From Cordia subcordata (taxonomy: Eukaryota > Streptophyta > Magnoliopsida > Boraginales > Cordiaceae), in assembly GCA_028554755.1 (NCBI GenBank), contig JAPTOF010000010.1:16334501-16398500 (forward strand): 64,000 nucleotides of DNA. The letters are read 5' to 3'. This document shows positions 11,441 to 22,828 of the stretch, one piece after another (position 1 is the first letter of the stretch; every line of letters starts with the position of its first letter). Below the pieces are notes generated by a model. That model was not told where the DNA came from. It saw only the letters and a program-made list of their open reading frames with translations, and ran no database searches. The position numbers were made by a program, and so were the translations under genes.

Positions 11441-11512
11441 TTTTTTGCGGGATAAGTGAGAAATTTAAATTACTTCATGAAAGCTGTACATGAACAAAAG
11501 TTGTGGAGGGAC
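11441..11512 (-). other. LINE D 3' UTR and poly(A)
   Basis: Short UTR of about 60 nt between the ORF2 stop and the A-tail. It ends CTCACTTATCCCGC, a variant of the common LINE terminus here. Confidence 0.7.
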
Positions 11513-13267
11513 CTATACAATGATATCTTCAAGTCTCCACATTTTACATAGAGCTTTGTTCAAAGATGAAGACTGAAATTTTCTACCAAAAGAGAGTTTA
11601 ACTCTAACATCATTAAAAATAGTATCAAAAATAAATTCCTCGGTTCTTGCTTGATTCTTGAAGATTCGTTGATTCCTTTCAACCCAAATGTTGTAGATGG
11701 CTGCCCCAAGAAGATGCTTGAGAATTGTGGCTTTCAAATGTTTTTCAAGGGCAAAGGGAGTGAGGAAATCAATAATATTTCTCCAAATCCTCCTTGTGAA
11801 GCAACATTCAAAGAAGAGATGCTCTCTAGTCTCACAACCCATGTTGCAAAAGATACATGAAGGATTGATATTAAGCCCCCAATGTAAGATTCTGAATTTT
11901 GTGCTAAGGCGATCACGGAATGCAAGCCAAGCAATGAAGCTATGCTTTGGGCTATGCCTCTTGTGCCAAATGAGATTGAAACCTTCAAAATGAGTGCCTT
12001 TTCTTCGAATACTATCCCAAGTGTGATTGAAAGTAAAGCTTCCACTTGGGGAAAGATTCCATGAAATTTTATCCATTGTGTTTTCGTTAAGACTAAATTC
12101 TGGAACATCAACATGGGAGAGATGCATTGGCCAATTCCAAGAACCATCAATGAAAATCTCACATACCTTTGCATGAATTGGGGGATGTGGAATGGCATTT
12201 GTCCATTTCTCAAAGAGAGAACCATCTTTGTGCCAATTATCGCTCCAAAAGAAGGTGTTTGCTCCATTTCCAACCTTGTGATTAAGGAATCTTTTTGCAA
12301 TGGGACGGCAGCCAAGAAGTGTTTTAAAAACCCAACTTGCCTCCTTGGGAACTTGTGAATTCCAAATAGAAGAGTCTTTGATATAATTTGCTTGAACCCA
12401 TTGACTCCAAAGTGTTTCTTTAATTGCATACATCCTCCAAAAAATTTTCAGCATGTATGTTAAGTTTACCTCCTCAATGCCTCGGATACCAAGCCCCCCC
12501 TCCTTAAATGGGAGACAAATGTCCTTCCAAGCCACCTTAGGACCAGTCCCTCTCCACAAAAAGGCTTTGACTTTTGTTTCAATGGTAGCCATAACTCCTT
12601 TAGGTAAAAGGAAAGCGTTCACCCAATAAGCACAAATCTGAAGGAGAACCGATTTGATAAGCACAAGTCTCCCAGCAAAGGAGAGCCAATTGTTGCACCA
12701 TGAGTCAAGCTTTGAAGTGATTTTTTCCAAGAGAGGACAGCAATCAAGTTTTCTAAGCTTTCTTGAAACAAGTGGGATGCCCAAATAACGGATTGGAAGC
12801 TCACCTTCTTGGAACTCAATTCTATTCATGATTGCTCTTTTCTCCTCATTTGGAACTCCACCAAATAAGATAACACTCTTAGCATTATTGATAATCAGCC
12901 CTGAGTAAGTTGAAAAAGTTCTCAAAGTATCCATGATGCAATCAATAGAATTCATGTCCCCTTTACAAAAGATAAGAAGATCATCCGCAAAACAAAGATG
13001 ATTAAGCTTTATGCTTCCACATTTTGGGTGAAAATGAAACTTTGGGTTGTTTGCCAAGTTGTTAAGCATGCACGAAAGAACCTCCATACATAGGACAAAG
13101 AGATAAGTAGAGATAGGATCTCCTTGCCTAATGCCATTTGCACCCGAGAAGTAACTTTCCAAACCTCCATTGAGGGCAATGGAGAAGCTAGGAGTTTTAA
13201 TACAAGCCATAATCCAATCCACAAACTTTTTGGGAAATCCAAAAGCAAGAAGAGTGCATTCAATGAA
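11513..13267 (-). pseudogene. LINE D ORF2, RT palm to C-terminus (584 codons open)
   Basis: The longest unbroken ORF2 stretch of the window. It has IECTLLAFGFPKKF, GIRQGDPISTYLFVL, the catalytic FADD at 12980-12991, LPIRYLGIPLVSRKL, then the connection region and the Cys/His C-terminus (CIFCNMGCETREHLFFECC). It closes with LCKMWRLEDIIV at 11513. No frameshift is seen in this part. The upstream half is at 17069-18487, with a 1-nt loss near 17090 (VDITKLL for VDIMKAF) that breaks the joined frame. Confidence 0.9.
13250..13267. repeat. Target-site duplication of LINE E, left copy
   Basis: AAGAGTGCATTCAATGAA, repeated at 17051-17068. The first bases may belong to the A-tail at the right copy, so the certain length is about 16-18 bp. 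Confidence 0.88.
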
Positions 13268-13408
13268 AATAAATTTCAAGTCCTTGAAGATGATAGTGAG
13301 GAGATCAAAGCTCCACCAAATATCCCCGAGGAAGGAGAATTCGTTGCTGAACCAAGCTTAGCTCAAAGCACACATCAAGAGGATCCCCTTCCTCTTCCAC
13401 CCTCATGA
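13268..13408 (+). pseudogene. LINE E ORF1, C-terminal tail
   Basis: Reads NKFQVLEDDSEEIK (the N-x-F-x-x-L motif), an acidic stretch, and a Pro-rich end EDPLPLPPS with stop at 13406-13408. The 5' truncation point is the left end. Confidence 0.75.
13405..13408 (+). promoter_or_regulatory. ATGA stop/start overlap of LINE E
   Basis: ORF2 ATG (13405-13407) overlaps the ORF1 TGA (13406-13408) after CCTTCCTCTTCCACCCTC. It is the third case of this layout. Confidence 0.75.
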
Positions 13409-16400
13409 TTTTTTGCTCTTGGAATGTTAGGGGTCTTAATTCCCCTAAAAAACGCAAGGAAATAAAGTTGCTTATTGGCAAGCATAACCTCAATTGTGTT
13501 TGTGTTTTGGAAACAAAAACCGGCCAAGAATAAAATTGCATCGCCACTTATTTTAGTTGTTTGGGGTTTGATAATCATGTTGATGAAAATGTTGCTGGTC
13601 GTCTTTGGCTCTTTTGGAAAAACCATCTCAAGACTACTATTATTGATTCTTTTGATCAAGGTATGCTTTGCCATTTTGCTTGCCCACCTCTTGATCCTTT
13701 TTGTTATTTTTGTTTATGGCCGAAATGCCCCCCAAAAAAGGAAATCACTTTGGCAGCATATTGAAAAATGGAGTTTTTGGTGCAAAGATGACCCTCTTTG
13801 TATTCTTGGGGATTTCAATGAAGTTCTTCACAGTGGGGACAAATCTTCCGCTTTGTCTATCCCCTCTAGTGCTTGGGACTTCAAGGATTGTATCCATAAA
13901 GCAAGCCTCCTTGAATTCAACCATATTGGTCCACATTTTACTTGGACAAATAGGAACTCAAATGGCAACCTCCGTGCAAGCAAGATTGATAGAGCTTTGA
14001 TGAATCAATGTTGGATGAATTGTATGGAGGACTCTTTTCTTTGGTTGGGAGTCCGAATCTCTGATCATTGCCCGCTCATCCTTCACACTTGTAAGCCCAA
14101 TCCGTCCTCTCCAAAGCCTTTCAAATTCTATAATGCTTGGGTTTCACATGATCAATTCTTGCATATTGTGGAAGATCATTGGAGTGCACGGTCTTTGGCA
14201 CTCCAATGTTCATCTTGTATCAAAAGCAAAAACGCCTCAAGTTTGCTTTAAGGAAGTTTGATAAAGAGCACTTCTCTTGCATTCCTCAAAAGATTCACGC
14301 ACTCAAGGAGATGCTTTGTAATGTGCAATCCGATTTGATGAATGGCCTTCTCAATGATGGAATTCTTGATATGGAGAAAGATATTTTGGCTAAAATTGAA
14401 GCTCTTGAGGCCACTTTCAATCATATGCTGCACCAGAAATCTCGGCTCAATTGGATTAAAGATGGTGATGCAAACACAAAGTTTTTTCATAGCACTATTC
14501 AGGGAAGGAAGAGGAAGAACACTATTCATGCTATCCAAGATCTGAATGGTACCCTTATTTCTTCAAATGAAGGTATTAAGGAGGAATTCATTTCATTCTT
14601 CAAAAACCTTCTTGGTACCCCCTTCCGGACTTGTGCAAATATTGACTCCATCAAAGCTATCGTTGGGAAATCTATTGAAGAGGATTGCATCAATTTGCTG
14701 GTGGCACCTTTTACCCATGAGGAAATCAAGAACACTCTTTTCTCTCTCAATCCGAACAAAAGCCTGCCGGATGGTTATACATCTCTTTTTTATATGGTTG
14801 CATGGAGGATTGTTGGAGATGATGTTTTGGAAGCCATTAGCTCTTTCTTTGACTCCACAAAGCTCCTTAATGAGGTAAATGCCACTTACATTGCCTTAGT
14901 GCCAAAAGTCTCAAACCCTTCTATGGTAAAAGATTTTAGGCCAATCTCTTGCTGCAACACCATCTACAAGTGCATTTCCAAATTACTTGCAAATAGACTC
15001 AAGGCATGTCTTCCAAAGATTATTTCATGGAATCAATCTGCTTTTATCAAGGATAGACTTATTAATGAAAATATTCTTGTTGCACATGAAGTCCTGAGGG
15101 GATATTCAAGAAGCCATATTTCTCCTAGATGTGCTCTCAAGATTGACATCATGAAGGCTTTCGACTCTCTTAGTTGGAGTTTTATTGAAAATGCTCTCAT
15201 GGCATTTGGATTTCCGAGAAAATTTGTTGCTTGGATCATGGCATGTGTCTCCTCTCCTTGCTTTACTGTTGCTCTCAATGGTAGTTTTCAAGGCTTCTTC
15301 AAAGGAGCAAATGGTGTTAGACAAGGTGATCCCCTCTCTCCTTATCTTTTGTGTTATGTAGGGAAGTCCTCACTTGTATGCTTAACAAGTGGGAAAATGA
15401 TAGCGGCTTTGACTTCCACCCTAAGTGCGCCAAATTGAAGCTTAATCATCTTTGCTTTGCCGACGATCTTTTCATCTTTTGTAAGGGGAATTTGAGTTCG
15501 GTGGAATACATCATGGAAATCCTTGAAAAGTTTCATGCCCTTTCGGGACTTAAAGTCAGCAGCACTAAGAGTGATTTATTTCTTGGAGGAGTCCCAAATG
15601 ATGAAAAACTTGCCATCCTCTCTAAAGTGGGTCTCAAAGAAGGATCTCTTCCAATCCGGTATTTGGGCATCCCTCTTATTTCAAGAAAACTTAGAAGAGC
15701 CGATTTTGCACCTCTCTTGGAGAAAATTGTTAGTAAACTTGATAATTGGTCCACGAAATGGCTCTCATATGCAGGTAGATTGCTTCTCATTAAAACAACC
15801 CTTACCCAAATTTGTTCCTACTGGGCTGGAATTCTCTTACTCCCAAAAGGTATTATCTCAACCCTTGAATCAAAATTCAAGGCTTTCTTATGGCGGGACA
15901 CAGGTGCAAAAATTGCTTGGAAGGATGTTTGTTTCCCATTTGAGGAGGGGGGGCTAAATGTTCGGAAAATTGAGGACCTAAATACCATCTCACTTCTTAA
16001 GAGTTTTTGGAGAATGTATTCATGAGGGAATCAATTTGGAGCAAATGGGTTCATTTGAATTATATCAAGAATAAATCAATTTGGACCATCACCACTCCAA
16101 AAGATGCTAGTTGGATTCTTAAAATGCTGATTAGATGCCGTGACATTGTAAGGAATCTTATCACCCATTCCGTGGGAGATGGGAAAAACACTCTTTTTTG
16201 GCACGATAAATGGCATCCGAGGGGAATTCTTGACACCCATTGGAGCTCCATTTTCCCTTCACCACATTACTTTGCAAAGGTTAGTGATGTTTTTCATCAC
16301 CACACTTAGAGTTGGCCTATTCATCTTTTGCATGTCGATCTTCCCCCCCTTCTCCTTAATGAGGAAAATGCTGATTCTTACATTTGGGATCTCTCCCCAA

Positions 16401-16982
16401 ACGGCACTTTTAGTTTCAAGCATACTTGGGAGCATTTCAGAGCAAAAAAAGAAAAGGCAAAATGGCACAATCTCGTTTGGTTCAAGGGACACACCCCAAA
16501 ACATGCTTTCATTTGCTGGCTTGCTTGTTGGGATAGGCTCAACACAAAATTCAGATTACTATCTTGGGGGAAAGATATCAATCCTACTTGTATCTTTTGC
16601 AACATGGGAAGTGAAACTCGAAATCATCTTTTCTTTGATTGTTGCTTCACCAAAAGAATCTGGAAGCGGGGACTTCAACTCACTATGGTTCACACAAATT
16701 TGACAAATTGGGATGATATCTTGGCATACATTACACCCTTTGCTCTTGAAAAGAGTCTCAAAGCAACTATCTTGAAGCACTTGGTGGGAGCCACAATTTA
16801 TCACATTTTGGATTGAAAGGAACAACAGAGAATTCAGCAAAGTATTTAAAACTGAAGAGCATATTTTCTCGTCCATTGTAAATCATATTAGGCTAAAATG
16901 TTCCATGGGAAGGAAATTTACTTCCTCTTGTATTAACAAATCTCTTTGCAAATCTTGGAGGCTTGAAGATATTCTTGTATAG
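13405..16982 (+). pseudogene. LINE E ORF2: endonuclease / RT / zf-RVT, broken
   Basis: Starts MIFCSWNVRGLNSPKKRKE and meets a stop near 13530 (ETKTGQE then TAA). The endonuclease continues in another frame (VFVYGRNAP, LGDFNEVLHSGDKS, ISDHCPLIL). The RT part in a third frame has NPNKSLPDGYTSLFY (one residue shorter than LGPDG), NQSAFIKDRLINENI and GVRQGDPLSPY. FADD lies at 15456-15467 after a frame change near 15345. Later breaks: near 16020, a stop at 16307-16309 and a frame change near 16815. The Cys/His block CIFCNMGSETRNHLFFDCC is near 16600. It ends LCKSWRLEDILV at 16982. Confidence 0.88.
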
Positions 16983-17050
16983 GGCTGCCTCCTTGGCCTC
17001 TTTTGTATCGTACTTCCTTTTATCTTAATCTCACTTTCTTCGCGAAAAAA
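16983..17050 (+). other. LINE E 3' UTR and poly(A)
   Basis: About 60 nt of pyrimidine-rich UTR, then TTCGCG and an A-run (17045-17052, shared with the duplication). Nothing else is seen. Confidence 0.7.
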
Positions 17051-17068
17051 AAGAGTGCATTCAATGAA
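17051..17068. repeat. Target-site duplication of LINE E, right copy
   Basis: Matches 13250-13267. The ORF2 of LINE D resumes at once. Confidence 0.88.
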
Positions 17069-18487
17069 TCTCCAATTCAAGGAGTCAAAAGCTTTGTAAT
17101 ATCAACTTTAAATGCACATCTTGTGGAAATATGTCTCCTTTGATAACCTCTCATGATGTCATGAGCAATAAGGATATTTTCATGGATGAGCCTACCCTTA
17201 ATGAATGCTGATTGATTCCAAGAGATGAAGTTGGGTGAGCATACCTTTATCCTATTTGCAATGATCTTTGAGATGCACTTGTAGATGGTGTTACAACATG
17301 ATATTGGCCTATAATCCTTGACCATGGAGGGATTTGAAGTTTTTGGCACAAGAGCAATAATCGTGGCATTTACCTCTTTGAGGAGATTGCTTGATTCAAA
17401 AAAAGACCTGATTGCATTCAATACATCCTTCCCCACAATCTCCCACGCAACCTTGTAAAAATGGGAAGTGTAGCCATCCGGACCCGGGCTTTTGTTTGGG
17501 TTGAGAGAAAAAAGCGCATTCTTGATTTCTTCATCAGTTAGAGGAGCAATGGTGGTGGCAGCAAATTCATGATCAATTTGCTTGCCAATAATATTTTTCA
17601 AAAGATCAACATTTATGCTTGTGGAGGATTCAGCACCAAGAAGCTTCTTGAAATAGCCAATGAATTCCTCTTTCACTTCATCATCTTCAAGGAGAGTATG
17701 ACCATTCTCATTCTTGATAGCATGGACAGTGTTATTGAGCTTCCTTCCTTTAACCACATTATGGAAGAATTTTGTATTTGCATCTCCTTCTTTGATCCAA
17801 GAAAGTCTTGACTTTTGGTAAAGCATGACCTTTTGCTTTGCATCAAGCTCCTCCAATTTGCTCAAAATGCTTTTCTCCTTATCAATGAGAGAGTAATTAT
17901 GCTCACCATTGAGGATAGAAAATTGAACACTTTCAAGCTCTTCCCTAAGATTTTTGATGACTAACGGAATGGCAGCAAAATGCTCTTTGTCGAAGGATTT
18001 TAGAGCAAGTTTCAATGCTTTTGCTTTTGGTAAAGAATATACATTGGTGTACCAAAAACCCGTGTACACCAACAATCTTCAACAAGCTTAAGGAAATCCA
18101 CATGAGACGTCCAAATATTGTAAAATTTGAAGGGTTTTGGTGAGGATTTCCAAGACTTACATGTTTGCATGATGAGCGGGCAATGATCGGAGACTCCGGG
18201 GCTAGCAGCCAAAAGAAAAGATTGTTGGTAATTGTGCAGCCAATTTCCATTGATGAAAGCTCTATCAAGCTTGCTAGCCAAGTAGTTTTCATCATGGCCC
18301 TTATTTGACTAAGTGAAGCGTGGCCCATATGCATTAACTTCTTGCAACTTTGCCTTTGCCACAAAGTTTTGGAAAGCTCCAGCACTTTTTGGAATGGCAA
18401 AAGTGTTGGATTTGTCACCACATTGCAAAACCTCATTGAAATCCCCCAAGAGACAAAACACACTTTCTTCACACCATGCACACCAAA
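17069..18487 (-). pseudogene. LINE D ORF2, endonuclease C-half to RT fingers
   Basis: From its truncated 5' end it reads WCAWCEESVFCLLGDFNEVL, then SDHCPLIMQTCKSW, the linker LALKSFDKEHFAAIP, and RT with SPGPDGYTSHFYK, NPSMVKDYRPISCCNTIYKC and NQSAFIKGRLIHENI. The endonuclease N-terminus (SWNIRG, LLENK) is missing because of 5' truncation. There is an in-frame stop near 18310 and a frame change near 18050 in the endonuclease part. It joins 13267-11513 across LINE E. Confidence 0.85.
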
Positions 18488-19505
18488 GCTCAAGTTTTCT
18501 TCCTTGGAGGGGTTTCGAATGAGGAGAAAAGAGCAATTCTGGATAGAATTGGGTTCCAAGAGGGTGAGTTACCAATCCGTTACTTGGGCATTCCACTTGT
18601 TTCAAGAAAGCTTAGGAAGAATGATTGCTGTCCACTCTTGGAAAAAATCAACTCTAAGCTTGATTCATGGTGCAATAATTGGCTTTCTTTTGCGGGAAGA
18701 CTTGTGCTCATCAAATCCGTCCTTATTCAGATCTGTGCTTATTGGGCAAATGCTTTTCTTTTACCAAAAGGTGTTATGGCAGCCATTGAGACAAAATTCA
18801 AAGCCTTTTTGTGGAGAGGGACTGGTTCAAAGGTGGCATGGAAGGATATTTGTCTCCCATTAAAGGAGGGAGGACTTGGTATTCAGAGCATTGAAGAGGT
18901 TAATCTTTACATACATGCTGAAAATTTTTTGGAGGATATATGCAACAAAAGATTCGCTTTGGAGTCAATGGGTTCATGCAAACTATATCAAAGACTCTTT
19001 CTATTTGGATGTTACAAACTCCCAAGGATGCAAGTTGGGTTTTCAAAACTCTTCTTGGCTGCCGAGTTGTGGCAAAAAGATATATCCAACACAAGATTGG
19101 CAATGGAGCAAGCACCTTCTTTTGGATTGACAATTGGCACAAGGACGGCCCTCTACTTGAGCATTGGACTAATGCAATTCCGTATCCCCCACTTCATTCA
19201 AAGGTTAGTGATATTTTCATTGATGGCTTTTGGAATTGGCCAATTCACCTCTCCCAAGTTGATGTTCCAGATTTTGATCTTATTGAAGGCACCATGGATA
19301 AAATTTCATGGAACCTTTCTCCTTGTGGAGGCTTCACATTTTTCCACACTTGGGAAAGTATTAGAAGAAAAGGCACTCATTTTGAAGGTTATTATTACAT
19401 TTGGCACAAGAGGCATAATCCTAAACATAGCTTCAATGTTTGGCTTGCTTTTCATGATCGCCTTAGCACAAAATTCAGGATCTTGCATTGGGGGCTCCAT
19501 ATTAA
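18488..19505 (+). pseudogene. LINE C ORF2, second part (RT thumb to zf-RVT start)
   Basis: Reads VFFLGGVSNEEKRAILDRIG, LPIRYLGIPLVSRKL, KSVLIQICAYWANAFLLPKG, then after a frame change near 18905 NGASTFFWIDNWHKDG, WPIHLSQVDVPDFDL, FHTWESIRRKGTHF and FRILHWGLHI, where LINE F enters. The long open frame running from here into F is a chance fusion of an out-of-frame C piece with F and not one gene. The left breakpoint (GTTTTCTTCCTTGGAGG) is also the start of the LINE piece in every unit of the right-hand array. Confidence 0.82.
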
Positions 19506-22245
19506 AAATAGCTCTCAAATCCTTTGATAAGGAACACTTTGCTGCCATACCTTTTGCCATCAAAAAGCTTAAGGAAGAGCTGGATAGTGTGCAACTTTTT
19601 CTCCTTAATGGTGAGCGAGATTTTTCTCTCATTGATAAGGAAAAACGCATTTTGAGCACATTGGAGGAACTTGAAGCAAAACATAAATCCATCCTCTTTC
19701 AAAAATCGAGACTTAATTGGATCAAGGATGGAGACGCAAACACAAAGTTTTTCCATAATGTTGTTAAAGGTAGGAGGCTCAAAAATACTATCCATGCCAT
19801 CAAGAATGAGGAGGGTCATATTCTTATTGAAGAAGCTGAAGTTAAGGATGAATTCATTGGCTTTTTCAAAAAGCTTCTTGGTGCTGATTCTTCCACAACC
19901 ATCAATGTGGATCTTTTGAGAAATATCTTTGACAAGCAAATTGATCAAGATGTTGCTGCCACCACCATTGCACCTATCACAAATGAAGAAATCAAGGAGG
20001 CACTTTTTTCACTCAACCCAAACAAAAGCCTGGGTCCGGATGGATATACATCTCATTTCTACAAGACTGCTTGGGAGATTGTGGGTAATGATGTCCTAAA
20101 TGCAATCAAATCTTTCTTTGACTCTAGCAAGCTACTTAAAGAGATAAATGCCACTATCATTGCTCTTGTGCCCAAAACCTCAAATCCTTCCATGGTCAAG
20201 GATTATAGGCCTATTTCTTACTGTAATACTATCTACAAGTGCATTTCTAAGATCATTGCAAATAGATTAAAAGCTTGCTTATCACACATTATCTCATGGA
20301 ATCAATCAGCCTTCATGAAAGGTAGACTCATCCATGAAAATATTCTTATGGCACATGACATTTTGAGAGGTTATCAAAGGAGACATATCACTTCAAGATG
20401 TGCTTTTAAAGTCGACATCATGAAAGCTTTTGATTCCTTAAATTGGAGATTCATTGAATGCACCCTTTTGCTTTTGGCTTCCCCAAAAAGTTTGTGGGCT
20501 GGATTATGGAGTGCATTAAAACTCCTAGTTTTTGCATTGCCCTAAATGGAGGATTGGAAGGATATTTCTTTGGTGCAAATGGCATTCGGCAAGGAGATCC
20601 CATCTCCCCTTACATTTTTGTTCTTTGTATGAAGGTGCTTACATGCATGCTAAACAACTTGGCTTCTAATCCGAGGTTTCACTTCCACCCAAAGTGTGTG
20701 AGCATCAAGCTTAATCATCTTTGTTTTTGCGGATGATCTTTTTATCTTTTGTAGAGGATATGTATTCAATTGATTGTATCATGAGCACATTGAAGACTTT
20801 CTCAACTTATTCAGGGCTGGTTGTAAATAATGCAAAGAGTGTGTTCTTCCTTGGAGGGGCCTCAAATGAAGAGAAAAGAGCAATTATGAATAGATTTGGG
20901 TTTCAAGAGGTTGAGCTTCCAATCCGTTACTGGGCATTCCACTTGTTTCAAGAAAGCTTAGGAAGAATGATTGCTGTTCACTCTTGGAAAAAATCAACTC
21001 TAAGCTTGATTCATGGAGTAATAATTGGCTTTCTTTTGCGGGAAGACTAGTGCTCATCAAATCCGTCCTCCTCCAAATTTGTGCTTATTGGGCAAATGCT
21101 TTTCTCTTACCAAAAGGTGTTGTGGCGGCCATTGAGTCAAAATTTAAAGCTTTTTTGTGGAGAGGAACTGGTCCAAAGGTGGCGTGGAAGGAAGTTTGTC
21201 TCCCTTTTCAAGAGGGTGGACTTGGTATTCGAGCATTGAAGAGGTTAATCTTACATACATGCTGAAATTTTTTGGAGGAGTTATGCTATTAAAGATTCAC
21301 TTTGGAGTCAATGGGTTCATGCCAACTATATCAAAGACTCTTCAATTTGGATGTTACATATTCCCAAGGATGTTAGTTGGGTTTTCAAAACTCTTCTTGG
21401 CTGCCATGTTTTGGCAAAGAGATATATCCAACACAAGATTGGCAATGGAGCAAGCACCTACTTTTGGATTGACAATTGGCACAAGGACGGCCTTCTTCTT
21501 GAGCATTGGACTAACACAATTCCATATCCCCCACTTCATTCAAAGGTTAGTGATATTTTCACTAATGGTGTTTGGAATTGGCCAATTCACCTCTCCCAAG
21601 TTGATGTTCCAGATTTTGAACCTATTGAACGAGCCATGGATAAAATTTTATGGAACCTTTCTCCTAGTGGAAGCTTCTCTTTCTTCCACACTTGGGATTG
21701 TATTAGAAGGAAGGGCACTCATTTTGAAGGTTATCATTACATCTGGCACAAGAGGCATAATCCTAAACATAGCTTCATTGTTTGGCTTGCTTTCCGTGAT
21801 CGCCTTAGCACAAAATTCAGAATCTTGCATTGGGGACTCCATATTAACCCAACGTGTATTTTTTGTTACATGGGTTGTGAAACTAGGGAGCATCTTTTCT
21901 TTGAATGTTGTTTCACCAGGAGGATTTGGAGAAAGGGCTTGCAACTCACTCTTGTTCCAAAAAATTTGATTTGTTGGCATGATATTATCGAGTACTCCAC
22001 ACCTTTTGCTCTTGAAAAGCATTTGAAGGCCACAATTTTCAAGCATCTCCTTGGACAGCCATTTACTACATTTGGATTGAAAGGAATCAACGTATCTTCA
22101 AAAACCAAGCTAGAACCGAGGAATTTATATTTGATACTATCTTTAATGATGTTAGAGTTAAACTTACAAATGGTAGAAAATTCCAGTCTTCTTCTTTGAA
22201 CAAAACTTTATGTAAATTGTGGAGATTAGATGATGTTGTTGTATA
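19506..22245 (+). pseudogene. LINE F ORF2, RT to C-terminus
   Basis: The endonuclease is absent by 5' truncation. RT begins in the linker and has KSLGPDGYTSHFYK, NPSMVKDYRPISYCNTIYKC, NQSAFMKGRLIHENI and GIRQGDPISPY. The FADD codons near 20728 are broken by an extra T (LNHLCF then CG). Other frame changes fall near 20460, 20930, 21230 and 22050. The C-terminus keeps CIFCYMGCETREHLFFECC. Stop at 22243-22245 after LCKLWRLDDVVV. The 3' UTR with TCTTACTTGCCCTGC and poly(A) follows to 22340. Confidence 0.87.
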
Positions 22246-22340
22246 GGTTCTTGTACCTCTCCACATCCTTTGTTCATGTAATTTTTTTTTTATTATTGGA
22301 ATATATCCCATCTTACTTGCCCTGCAAAAAAAAAAAAAAA
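19506..22340 (+). mobile_element. LINE F: 5'-truncated LINE inserted in C
   Basis: Plus-strand ORF2 sequence restarts at the RT-linker (KIALKSFDKEHFAAIPFAIK) directly after the zf-RVT part of C, and runs to a poly(A) of 15 nt at 22326-22340. Then C continues (PMCIFCYMGCETKEH). The duplication is very short: ATTAA at 19501-19505 and, counting one tail A, at 22340-22344. F is close in sequence to C, so it belongs to the same subfamily. Confidence 0.85.
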
Positions 22341-22744
22341 TTAATCCAATGTGTATTTTTTGTTACATGGGTTGTGAAACTAAGGAGCATCTCTTTTTTG
22401 AATGTTGTTTCACCAGGAGGATTTGGAGAAAGGGTTTGCAACTCACTCTCGTTCCGGAAAATCTGATTTGTTGGCATGATATTATTGAGTACTCCACTCC
22501 TTTTGCCCTTGAAAAGTATTTGAAGGCCACAATATTCAAGCATCTTTTTGGGGCAGCCATCTACAACATTTGGATTGAAAGGAATCAACGTATCTTCAAA
22601 AACCAAGCTAGAACCGAGGAGTCTATTTTTGATACTATCTTTAATGATGTTAGAGTTAAACTTACAAATGGTAGAAAATTTCAGCCTTCTCCTTTGAACA
22701 AAACTTTATGTAGATTGTGGAGATTAGAAGATGTTATTGTATAG
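22341..22744 (+). pseudogene. LINE C ORF2, C-terminal part
   Basis: 132 codons open to the stop at 22742-22744: CIFCYMGCETKEHLFFECC, the LKATIFKHLFGAAIYNIWIE block and the ending LCRLWRLEDVIV. The Cys/His pattern is the zf-RVT-like domain of plant LINEs. It continues 18488-19505 across LINE F. Confidence 0.88.
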
Positions 22745-22828
22745 GTTCTTGTACTACTTCACAACTTTTGTACATGTAAACTTTTGATATTTGGAATATA
22801 TCCAATCTTACTTGCCCCGCAAAAAAAA
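22745..22828 (+). other. LINE C 3' UTR and poly(A)
   Basis: Reads GTTCTTGTACTACTTCACAA and ends ATCTTACTTGCCCCGC plus A(8) at 22821-22828. It is nearly the same as the 3' UTR of F. Copia sequence follows. Confidence 0.8.

Larger units (their letters stand above)
13268..17050 (+). mobile_element. LINE E: 5'-truncated LINE inserted in D
   Basis: A 3.8-kb plus-strand LINE bounded by the 18-bp duplication. It keeps only the last 46 codons of ORF1, then all of ORF2, a short 3' UTR and a poly(A) tail (17045 on). It is a typical 5'-truncated L1-type copy. Its tail motif is the most divergent of the set (CACTTTCTTCGCG). Confidence 0.9.
11441..18487 (-). mobile_element. LINE D: 5'-truncated LINE inserted in C, split by LINE E
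   Basis: Minus-strand LINE with its 3' tail at 11441 (T-run 11441-11449, then GCGGGATAAGTGAG) and a 5' end inside the endonuclease at 18487. Its own length without E and one E duplication is about 3.2 kb. No target duplication is seen with LINE C. Instead about 17 bp of the expected C sequence is missing between 11440 and 18488, which fits a target-site deletion. Confidence 0.8.
8983..22828 (+). mobile_element. LINE C: plus-strand L1-type element, split by Z, D/E and F
   Basis: Three pieces read as one LINE: 8983-11440 (end of ORF1, endonuclease, RT to just past FADD), 18488-19505 (thumb to zf-RVT) and 22341-22828 (zf-RVT end, 3' UTR, poly(A)). Its ORF1 start is missing; LINE Z abuts it, so the 5' part may lie beyond Z, left of the window. 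It ends ATCTTACTTGCCCCGC plus A(8) and is followed by copia sequence, so C probably inserted into the copia element. The left duplication cannot be seen. Confidence 0.8.

Noticed and set aside
11441..18487. Target-site duplication for LINE D
   Set aside because: I compared both junctions and found no repeat; about 17 bp of C is missing instead.
18476..20545. A 689-codon open frame on the plus strand
   Set aside because: It joins an out-of-frame reading of LINE C (from about 18905) to the in-frame RT of LINE F at 19506. The junction is an insertion site, so it is a chance fusion.
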